NCBI RefSeq assembly: GCF_024298965.1
Contig: NZ_CP085193.1
Coordinates: 5,022,001-5,086,000, forward strand
Direction: 5' to 3'
Source of the DNA: Streptomyces rapamycinicus NRRL 5491
Lineage (GTDB): Bacteria > Actinomycetota > Actinomycetes > Streptomycetales > Streptomycetaceae
Length of the DNA: 64,000 nucleotides
The notes under the pieces are model-generated. The model did no database searches and was not told the origin of the DNA. It saw only the letters and a program-made list of their open reading frames with translations. Each line of letters opens with the position of its first letter. Position 1 is the stretch's first letter. The translations under genes and the position numbers were made by a program. Positions 57,808 to 64,000 of the stretch are shown piece by piece.

Positions 57808-60420
57808 TCAGTCCCCCAGCACCGGGAGCAGCTCCGGCAGATGGCCGTCCGAGGCGAGGGCGGCGGCCCGGCGGTCCTCGGGGACGGGGCCGTAGGTGGT
57901 GGTGCGGGGGCGAGCCGGGCGGCCGGCCAGCTCGGCGATGCCCACCAGGTCCTGGATGGAGCGGTAGGAGCCGTAGGAGGAGCCCGCCATACGGGAGATG
58001 GTCTCCTCCATAAGGGTGCCGCCCAGGTCGTTGGCACCGGAGCGGAGCATCTCGGCGGCGCCCTCCGTGCCCAGCTTCACCCAGCTGGTCTGGATGTTGG
58101 GGATGTGGGGGTGGAGCAGGATCCGCGCCATGGCCGTGACGGCGCGGTTGTCGCGGGTGGTGGGGCCGGGGCGGGCGATACCGGCGAGGTAGACGGGGGC
58201 GTTGGTGTGGATGAAGGGGAGGGTGACGAATTCGGTGAAGCCGCCCGTCTCCTGCTGGATCTCGGCGAGCAGCCGCAGATGGGCCAGCCAGTGGCGGGGC
58301 TGGTCCACATGGCCGTACATCATCGTGGACGAGGACCGGATGCCCAGCTCATGCGCCGTCTTGACGACCTCGACCCAGGTGGCCGTCGGCAGCTTGCCCT
58401 TGGTGAGGACCCAGCGCACCTCGTCGTCCAGGATCTCGGCGGCCGTGCCGGGGATGGTGTCCAGGCCCGCCTCGCGCGCCGCCGTCAGCCATTCGCGGAT
58501 GGACATGCCCGTACGGGTCGCGCCGTTGACGACCTCCATCGGGGAGAAGGCGTGGACATGCATCCCGGGCACGCGCTCCTTGACGGCGCGTGCGATGTCG
58601 AAGTACGCGGTGCCGGGCAGATCCGGGTGGATGCCGCCCTGCATGCACACCTCCACCGCGCCCACGTCCCACGCCTGCTGGGCGCGGTCGGCGACCTGGT
58701 TCAGGGAGAGGGTGTAGGCGTCGGCGTCGGTGCGGCGCTGGGCGAAGGCGCAGAAGCGGCAGCCGGTGTAGCAGACATTGGTGAAGTTGATGTTCCTGGT
58801 GACGATGTAGGTGACGTCGTCGCCGACGGTCGCCCGGCGCAGATCGTCGGCGATGCGGCACAGGGCGTCCAGCGCCGGGCCCTCGGCGTGGAGCAGGGCC
58901 AGCGCCTCGGGGTCGGTCAGCCGGGTCGGGTCGTCGGCGGCCCGGGCCAGCGCGGTCTTGACGTCGGTGTCGATACGGGACGGTGCCATACCGGGGGCGG
59001 CGGCCTCCCGCAGCGCCTCCCAGTCGCCGTAGACCTCGTCGAAGTCCTCACGGCGGTCACCGGTGCGGCCCTCGGTGTCGATGGCACGGTGCAGATCGGT
59101 GCGGCCGGAGGCGCTGAACGCCTCGTCGGGCTCCTGCCAGGGCAGCCCGGTGGGGATCGCGTCCTCGCGGGCCAGGCCGGTCTCGGGGTCGGCGAGGGCG
59201 GTCACATGCGGCAGCAGCCGGGGGTCCAGCCAGGGCTCACCGCGCTGGACGTACTCGGGGTAGACCGCGAGCCGTTCGCGCAGCCGGAAGCCGGCGGCCG
59301 CGGAGCGCTCGGCCAACTCGTCCACCTGCGGCCAGGGGCGCTCGGGGTTGACGTGGTCCGGGGTGAGCGGGGAGACGCCGCCCCAGTCGTCGATACCGGC
59401 CCCGATCAGCTGCTCGTACTCCGCGTCCACCAGGTTGGGCGGCGCCTGGATGCAGGCGGACGGGCCCAGGATGTGGCGGGCGACGGCGACGGTGGCCACC
59501 AGGTCGTCCAGCTCCGCGTCCGGCATCCCGCGCATGGCGGTGTCCGGCTTGGCGCGGAAGTTCTGGACGATGACTTCCTGGATGCCGTGGTACGAGCGGG
59601 AGACGCGGCGCAGCGCGAACAGCGACTCGGCCCGCTCCTCATGGTTCTCGCCGATCCCGATCAGCAGCCCGCTGGTGAACGGGACGGAGCTGCGCCCGGC
59701 GTCCTCCAGAACCCGCAGCCGCACGGCCGGCTCCTTGTCCGGCGAGCCGTAGTGGGGGCCGCCGGGCTCGCTCCACAGCCGCTCGGCGGTGGTCTCCAGC
59801 ATCATGCCCATGGAGGGGGCGACCGGCTTGAGCCGCTGGAAGTCGGTCCAGGTCATCGCGCCGGGGTTGAGGTGGGGCAGCAGGCCCGTCTCCTCCAGGA
59901 TGCGGATCGCCATGGCCCGTACGTACGCGATGGTGTCGTCGTACCCCTCGGCCTCCAGCCATTCGCGTGCCTCGGGCCAGCGGTCCTCGGGGCGGTCGCC
60001 GAGCGTGATCAGCGCTTCCTTGCAGCCCATTTCGGCGCCCCGGCGGGCGATGGCCAGGACCTCGTCGGGCGACATGAACATCCCGTGACCCGCGCGGCGC
60101 AGCTTGCCGGGGACGGTCGCGAAGGTGCAGTAGTGACACTTGTCCCGGCACAGCCGGGTGAGCGGGATGAAGACGCTGCGCGAGTAGGTGATCACCCCGG
60201 GCCGGCCGGCCGCCTCCAGACCCGCGTCGCGGACCCGGGCGGCGGAGGCCATCAGCTCCCGCAGGTCGTCACCGCGCGCCTGGAGCAGCACCGCCGCCTC
60301 GGCGGTGTCCAGCGCCACGCCGTCGCGGGCGCGCTTGAGCGCACGGCGCATCGCGTTGGCTGTGGGGGCGGCGGAGCCAGTCGGGGCACCCGGTTCGTTT
60401 CCCTGCGCGCTCGTGGTCAT
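57808..60420 (-). CDS. fbiC: 7,8-didemethyl-8-hydroxy-5-deazariboflavin (FO) synthase FbiC
   Basis: A protein of 870 residues, the two-domain FbiC of actinobacteria. The N-terminal CofG half has the radical-SAM cluster motif [10 protein letters not shown] (about residues 90-99). The CofH half has [10 protein letters not shown] (about 555-564). Each is a full radical-SAM barrel ([26 protein letters not shown]). It makes FO, the chromophore of coenzyme F420, from tyrosine and 5-amino-6-ribitylamino-uracil. ATG 60420 matches the expected family length. It is a single gene divergent from a PHP hydrolase; F420-dependent enzymes are not otherwise obvious in the window. Confidence 0.96.
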   Translation of the reverse strand: MTTSAQGNEPGAPTGSAAPTANAMRRALKRARDGVALDTAEAAVLLQARGDDLRELMASAARVRDAGLEAAGRPGVITYSRSVFIPLTRLCRDKCHYCTFATVPGKLRRAGHGMFMSPDEVLAIARRGAEMGCKEALITLGDRPEDRWPEAREWLEAEGYDDTIAYVRAMAIRILEETGLLPHLNPGAMTWTDFQRLKPVAPSMGMMLETTAERLWSEPGGPHYGSPDKEPAVRLRVLEDAGRSSVPFTSGLLIGIGENHEERAESLFALRRVSRSYHGIQEVIVQNFRAKPDTAMRGMPDAELDDLVATVAVARHILGPSACIQAPPNLVDAEYEQLIGAGIDDWGGVSPLTPDHVNPERPWPQVDELAERSAAAGFRLRERLAVYPEYVQRGEPWLDPRLLPHVTALADPETGLAREDAIPTGLPWQEPDEAFSASGRTDLHRAIDTEGRTGDRREDFDEVYGDWEALREAAAPGMAPSRIDTDVKTALARAADDPTRLTDPEALALLHAEGPALDALCRIADDLRRATVGDDVTYIVTRNINFTNVCYTGCRFCAFAQRRTDADAYTLSLNQVADRAQQAWDVGAVEVCMQGGIHPDLPGTAYFDIARAVKERVPGMHVHAFSPMEVVNGATRTGMSIREWLTAAREAGLDTIPGTAAEILDDEVRWVLTKGKLPTATWVEVVKTAHELGIRSSSTMMYGHVDQPRHWLAHLRLLAEIQQETGGFTEFVTLPFIHTNAPVYLAGIARPGPTTRDNRAVTAMARILLHPHIPNIQTSWVKLGTEGAAEMLRSGANDLGGTLMEETISRMAGSSYGSYRSIQDLVGIAELAGRPARPRTTTYGPVPEDRRAAALASDGHLPELLPVLGD

Positions 60421-60733
60421 CCTCCGAGCATACGAGCGGTGCGGGACACCGCCAGACGGCCCGGGCCTGCGGTTTTGTGGGTCTGATCACGGCGGCCGGG
60501 GACCGTGGGCGGGAATACGGCGCGGTGGAACGTGCGGACTACACCCACTGGGCGCCGACGGCCGTCGCCCGGACCGGACTTGGCGGGGGCGCTGATCGCC
60601 GGGCGGAAGCGGCGGGGCCGTCTGTTCCCTCTCCGCCATGGAGTTATCCACAGGGCTTTCCGCGCGTGTCACCCACGCGTACAACGGTGTCACGCGGGTG
60701 TCGGACGGCACTCTCGACTCTGGGGGGCACCTC
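60421..60733. other. Divergent region between fbiC and the PHP hydrolase
   Basis: A gene-free stretch of 313 bases, GC-rich. CGCGCGTGTCACCCACGCGTACAACGG around 60660-60690 shows partial symmetry (ACGCGT). I see no convincing promoter, hairpin or small gene. Confidence 0.35.
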
Positions 60734-62281
60734 ATGCAGCGACGCGATGTACTCAGGCTCTCCGCGCTTGCGGGCGCGGCGGGTGTGCTGACACTCGATC
60801 CCATGACCTTCACCCAGGCCGACGCGGCGGGCACGGCCGACGGTCCTGAGCAGACCAAGACCCTCAACGGCCATCTGCCCACCGGCGCGCCCGACTTCGT
60901 CTACGTACCGGTCGAGGTACCGCGCGGAGTGCGCGAGATCGCCGTGTCGTACTCGTACGACAAGCCGACAGTCCCGGCCGGCACGCAGGGCAACGCCTGC
61001 GACATCGGCATCTTCGACGAGCGCGGCACGGAGCTGGGCGGCCGCGGCTTCCGCGGCTGGTCCGGCGGGGCCCGTACGGAGTTCGCCATCAGCGCCGAGG
61101 AGGCCACCCCCGGCTATCTGGCGGGGCCGGTCAAGGCGGGCACCTGGCATGTCGTGCTGGGGCCGTACACGGTCGCCCCGCAGGGCCTGGACTACAAGGT
61201 CACCGTCACCATGCGGTACGGCGCGCCCGGCACCACGCCGAAGCAGGGGGCACCTCCCGGACGGAGTCTGGGGGCCTTTCCGCCGCAGCGCGCGAAGGGC
61301 CGGGGCCGCGCCTGGTACCGGGGCGACTCGCATCTGCACACCGTGCACTCCGACGGCAAGCGCACCCCGGCCGAGCTGGTCGCCGCCGCCCGCGCCGCGG
61401 GGCTGGACTTCATCACCACCACCGAGCACAACACCACGTCCGCGCATACCGCGTTCGAGGGTCTGTGGGGCGATGACCTGCTGATCCTCACCGGCGAGGA
61501 GATCACCACGCGCAACGGCCATGTGGTCGCCCTCGGCACCGACCCCGGCGTCTTCATCGACTGGCGCTACCGCGCCCGGGACAACCGCTTCGGCCAGTTC
61601 GCCCGCAAGGTCCGGCAGGCCGGCGGCCTGGTGATCCCGGCCCATCCGCACGGCACCTGTGTCGGCTGCAACTGGAAATTCGGCTTCAACGAGGCCGACG
61701 CGGTCGAGGTGTGGAACGCGGACTTCACCCCCGACGACGAGATCACGATCTCCGAGTGGGACAACACGCTGGTGGCCGCCTCCCGTGGCGACGGCCGCTG
61801 GCTGCCCGCCGTCGGCCACAGCGACGCCCACCGCGAGCCCCAGGTCGTCGGCCTGCCCCAGACGGTGGTGCTCGCCGACGACCTCTCCCGCACCGCCATC
61901 CAGGAGGGCATCCGGGCCGGCCGCAGCTGGATCGCGGAATCTTCCAAGATCGACCTCACCTTCGAGGCGGTCGGCGGACGCGGCAGGCACGCCGGAATCG
62001 GCGAGCGCCTGAAGGTCGGCGGAGCGGAGGAGGTCACGGTCCGCCTGAAGGTCTCCGGCGTGGGCCCGGACTGCTCGGTCCGTTTCATCACCGACCAGGG
62101 CCCCCTCTACGGAACGCCGGTCCCCGCCTCCGGCGAGCTCACCGCCGAATGGCGCACGACGGCGTCCTACGCGGCGTACGTCCGCGCCGAGGTCCGCCAC
62201 GCCCCGGCGGACGGCGGGACATCGGGCATACCGGGCCCGATGGCGGCGATGACGAACCCGATCTGGCTGGGCGAGCGCTGA
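60734..62281 (+). CDS. Tat-exported PHP-type metallohydrolase (CehA/McbA-like)
   Basis: A protein of 515 residues. MQRRDVLRLSALAGAAG is a twin-arginine signal. After a beta-sandwich domain (to about residue 190) comes a PHP phosphoesterase domain with metal ligands DSHLHTVHSDG, TTEHN, GEEITTRNGH, IPAHPHG and GHSDAHRE. CehA/McbA relatives hydrolyse esters and carbamates, but the natural substrate here is unknown. ATG 60734 follows a G-rich stretch, and the Tat motif supports this start rather than upstream codons. A REP-like palindrome (61246-61274) sits in the linker between the domains and is translated as QGAPPGRSLGAF. Confidence 0.87.
   Translation: MQRRDVLRLSALAGAAGVLTLDPMTFTQADAAGTADGPEQTKTLNGHLPTGAPDFVYVPVEVPRGVREIAVSYSYDKPTVPAGTQGNACDIGIFDERGTELGGRGFRGWSGGARTEFAISAEEATPGYLAGPVKAGTWHVVLGPYTVAPQGLDYKVTVTMRYGAPGTTPKQGAPPGRSLGAFPPQRAKGRGRAWYRGDSHLHTVHSDGKRTPAELVAAARAAGLDFITTTEHNTTSAHTAFEGLWGDDLLILTGEEITTRNGHVVALGTDPGVFIDWRYRARDNRFGQFARKVRQAGGLVIPAHPHGTCVGCNWKFGFNEADAVEVWNADFTPDDEITISEWDNTLVAASRGDGRWLPAVGHSDAHREPQVVGLPQTVVLADDLSRTAIQEGIRAGRSWIAESSKIDLTFEAVGGRGRHAGIGERLKVGGAEEVTVRLKVSGVGPDCSVRFITDQGPLYGTPVPASGELTAEWRTTASYAAYVRAEVRHAPADGGTSGIPGPMAAMTNPIWLGER
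61246..61274. repeat. REP-like palindrome, copy 2, inside a coding sequence
   Basis: GGGGGCACCTCCC, a short centre, then CTGGGGG, as at 23509-23538. Here it is read in frame in the linker of the PHP hydrolase. Confidence 0.7.
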
Positions 62282-62314
62282 CGGCTCCCCGACCGCGCGG
62301 CGGGGCGGGCGGCG

Positions 62315-62971
62315 TCAGAGGCGGCAGCTGATCTCCATGCCGTCCTCGATGGGGAAGCTGACGTTCTGGTAGCCGTTCGCCGGGTCGCGTACGTAGTCGA
62401 GGTACGGCCGCATGGGGCCCTCGAGCTGGTCGATGTCGTCGGCCACCACGAGGGCGCCGGGCCGCAGGCGCGGTTCGAGCATCCGCAGCACGGGCAGGCA
62501 CAGGTCCTTCCAGCCGTCGAGCAGGACCAGCTCCAGGGGACCCTCGAGACCGGCGAGGGTCTCCCGGGCGTCCCCCTCCAACACGGTGATCAGGTCGTCA
62601 AGACCGGTCTCGGTGAAGGTGCGGCGGGCCGCGGCGATCTTCTCCTTGCTCATTTCCGTGGTGACGACGCGCCCGGTGCCGTTGTCCCGCACGGCGGCGG
62701 CCAGATGGAGCGTGGAGATCCCGTAGGACATCCCGAACTCGACCACCGTGGCCGGGCGGATGGCGCGCACCAGGTTGTAGAGCAGCTTCCCGCCGTCGGC
62801 GGAGATCGGCATATAGATCCCGGCCGCGGCGTCGGCGAGCGCCTGCGGGGCCATTTCCAGCGCGCCGGGCGGCAGCTGGCTCTGGGCGGTCTCGTCCCGC
62901 TCGGCCAGCTTGAACATGCGGCTGATGGCGGTCTCGACCCGGGGGTCGGCAAGGGTGTGAGTGAGTGTCAT
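62315..62971 (-). CDS. O-methyltransferase-like SAM-dependent methyltransferase
   Basis: A protein of 218 residues of the class I SAM fold in its O-methyltransferase (caffeoyl-CoA OMT-like) form: VVEFGMSYGISTLHLA for the SAM loop, VVTTEMSKEKIAAAR for the ribose acid, VLEGDARETL, and VLLDGWKDL with the metal Asp position. It would methylate a small acceptor. The ATG at 62971 is followed upstream by two overlapping palindromes, likely an operator. The product and regulator are unknown. Confidence 0.85.
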   Translation of the reverse strand: MTLTHTLADPRVETAISRMFKLAERDETAQSQLPPGALEMAPQALADAAAGIYMPISADGGKLLYNLVRAIRPATVVEFGMSYGISTLHLAAAVRDNGTGRVVTTEMSKEKIAAARRTFTETGLDDLITVLEGDARETLAGLEGPLELVLLDGWKDLCLPVLRMLEPRLRPGALVVADDIDQLEGPMRPYLDYVRDPANGYQNVSFPIEDGMEISCRL

Positions 62972-62977
62972 GAGGGC

Positions 62978-63001
62978 TAGCGTAGACGCTACGTTGCGTC
63001 T
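62978..63001. promoter_or_regulatory. Candidate operator of the methyltransferase gene
   Basis: Two overlapping perfect dyads: TAGCGT-AG-ACGCTA (62978-62991) and AGACGC-TACGTT-GCGTCT (62984-63001). They lie seven bases upstream of the methyltransferase start, where a bound TetR-type repressor would block expression. Confidence 0.6.
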
Positions 63002-63004
63002 CGT

Positions 63005-63196
63005 CTAGCGGATACAGGGCTGCCCCGGCTTGCCGACCGCTGCGAGGTGAGCGCCGGGGCCCGCTTCGGCGCGGTGGAGCACCGTCACCATCAGCGGGTA
63101 GCCGCCCTCCTGGTTGAGGCGCTCTCCGATGACGCGGACCTCGTCCTTGTCGTCCCTGAGCGCATTCGGCCCGAGCTGGACGAGCGGATGCGCCAC
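63005..63196 (-). CDS. Small hypothetical protein
   Basis: A 63-residue frame from GTG 63196 with strongly GC-rich third positions, which supports coding. The sequence (VRVIGERLNQEGGYPLMVTVLHRAEAG) suggests a helix followed by strands, with no known domain. It follows the SDR stop by 17 bases on the same strand, so they may be co-transcribed. It overlaps no other gene. No clear Shine-Dalgarno is present. Confidence 0.45.
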   Translation of the reverse strand: MAHPLVQLGPNALRDDKDEVRVIGERLNQEGGYPLMVTVLHRAEAGPGAHLAAVGKPGQPCIR

Positions 63197-63213
63197 TCAC
63201 GCGAGGAAGCCCC

Positions 63214-64000
63214 CTAGGCGGGGCGGAAGGCCGCGCGGACGCGGCGGCCGCCGTCGACCACCAGGTCCGTGCCGGTGATCCAGGACGCCTCGTCCGAGAC
63301 CAGCCAGCGGACCGCGCGCGCCACGTCCTCCGGTTCGCCGATCCGGGCTAGCGGGAGCGTCGCGGCGATCTCCTGTTCGTCGGGCTCCCAGACGAAGCGG
63401 GCCATCTCGGTGCGGACCAGGCCCGGGGAGACGGCGTTGACGCGGACGGCGGGGGCCAGTTCGGCGGCGAGCTGGCGGGTGAGGCGGAGGAGGGCCGTCT
63501 TGGTGGTGCCGTAGGCGCCGACGTCCGGGCCGACGCCGTGGGTGCCCTCGGTGCAGATGTTGACGACCGCCCCGCCGTGGTCGCGCATCCAGGCCCGCCA
63601 GGCCGCCTGGGCCAGCCGCAGCGGGGCCTCCACGTTGACCGTGAAGGCCGTGCGCCAGGCGAGCGGGTCCACGGCCATCAACGGGCCGAACGGGGTATTG
63701 GTGGCGGCGTTGTTGACCAGGATGTCGAGGCGGCCGAACTCGGCGAGGGTGCGGGCCACCGCCGCCGACAGATGGGCCGGGTCGGCCGCGTCCCCCGGGC
63801 AGCCGATGGCGCGCGGGCCGAGGCAGCGTACGGCGTCGGCCAGCCCCTTATGGTCCCGCGCCGTGACGCACACCGCCGCACCGTCCGCCGTCAGCGCCTG
63901 CGCCACGGCGAGCCCGATGCCCCGTGAACCACCCGTGACCAGGGCGGCCCGGCCGGTGAGGGAGCCCGGTCCGGCGGGTCCGCCGGAGGCGGTGGGTCCG
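63214..64000 (-). CDS. Short-chain dehydrogenase/reductase (partial at 5' end)
   Basis: The gene runs off the right edge, and 262 codons are visible. Reading from the edge gives a Pro/Gly/Ala-rich lead and then LVTGGSRGIGLAVAQAL, the SDR cofactor motif, followed by LVNNAAT, VNICTEGTHGV, the catalytic YGTTKTAL, VNAVSPGLVRTEM and a C-terminal ITGTDLVVDGGR. It is thus nearly complete at the domain level and lacks at most the first few residues. The substrate is unknown. It is followed by a small hypothetical gene and the methyltransferase on the same strand. Confidence 0.9.
   Translation of the reverse strand, partial: GPTASGGPAGPGSLTGRAALVTGGSRGIGLAVAQALTADGAAVCVTARDHKGLADAVRCLGPRAIGCPGDAADPAHLSAAVARTLAEFGRLDILVNNAATNTPFGPLMAVDPLAWRTAFTVNVEAPLRLAQAAWRAWMRDHGGAVVNICTEGTHGVGPDVGAYGTTKTALLRLTRQLAAELAPAVRVNAVSPGLVRTEMARFVWEPDEQEIAATLPLARIGEPEDVARAVRWLVSDEASWITGTDLVVDGGRRVRAAFRPA

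Noticed and set aside
54439..60486. A plus-strand open frame of about 2,000 codons opposite the STAND NTPase and FbiC genes
   Set aside because: It is a high-GC antisense shadow: the minus strand has two well-recognised proteins with complete motifs, while the plus-strand reading has no domain and Arg/Gly-rich composition.
1..64000. tRNA, rRNA and known riboswitches
   Set aside because: I searched by eye for cloverleaf ends and conserved rRNA/riboswitch cores and found none; a covariance-model scan would be decisive.

Overview
The window is a stretch of a high-GC actinobacterial chromosome, almost certainly Streptomyces or a close relative. The signs are G/C-dominated third codon positions, frequent GTG starts, ATGA/GTGA operon overlaps, and Streptomyces-type families (Scr1-like XRE regulator plus DUF397, GPP34, FbiC, FG-GAP and IPT/TIG proteins, rare TTA codons). 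I saw no rRNA, tRNA or CRISPR array.

Layout. 0-7.7 kb: tail of an AraC regulator, a PobA-like monooxygenase, LysE exporter, cupin, secreted FG-GAP protein, GYD protein, epoxide hydrolase, a decayed tannase-like hydrolase and a TSUP exporter. 7.8-9.4 kb: a transmembrane Ser/Thr kinase with a lectin-like ectodomain. 9.6-13 kb: an XRE-TetR fusion regulator and a three-gene carnitine-to-betaine operon. 13-14.7 kb: methyltransferase and an ArsR/SRPBCC pair. 14.8-18.3 kb: a patchwork insertion zone with a frameshifted serine recombinase, recognisable att halves, a 110-nt hairpin, an XRE regulator and a small protein. It is followed by an intact ACC-deaminase-like gene whose 5' end also exists as a truncated, diverged copy on the left of the zone. 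19.5-23.4 kb: a frameshifted MBL hydrolase and an NHEJ locus (separate LigD ligase and polymerase proteins, divergent Ku). 23.6-31.4 kb: NmrA protein/TetR pair, GH30 hydrolase, OtrA-like ribosomal-protection GTPase, two IPT/TIG repeat proteins.

31.9-39.7 kb holds the most interesting unit. It is a tight five-gene operon: trypsin-like protease, PknG-type kinase with TPRs, vWA/zinc-ribbon protein, four-TM GlnX-like sensor, and an extracellular solute-binding protein with no permease. It extends the mycobacterial GlnH-GlnX-PknG sensing arrangement with a protease and a vWA protein. The protease gene carries a TTA codon, suggesting bldA dependence.

39.8-64 kb: a large membrane protein, a D,D-carboxypeptidase with a long repetitive cytoplasmic arm, GPP34, Scr1-type XRE/DUF397 pair, an EthD-like hypothetical divergent from an SDR with a shared operator pair, SSS symporter, GNAT, GT87, ADP-ribosylglycohydrolase, a STAND-like NTPase with TPRs, FbiC (F420 biosynthesis), a Tat-exported PHP hydrolase, an O-methyltransferase and an SDR cut by the right edge.

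All functions are read from motifs and family knowledge. No database search was run.
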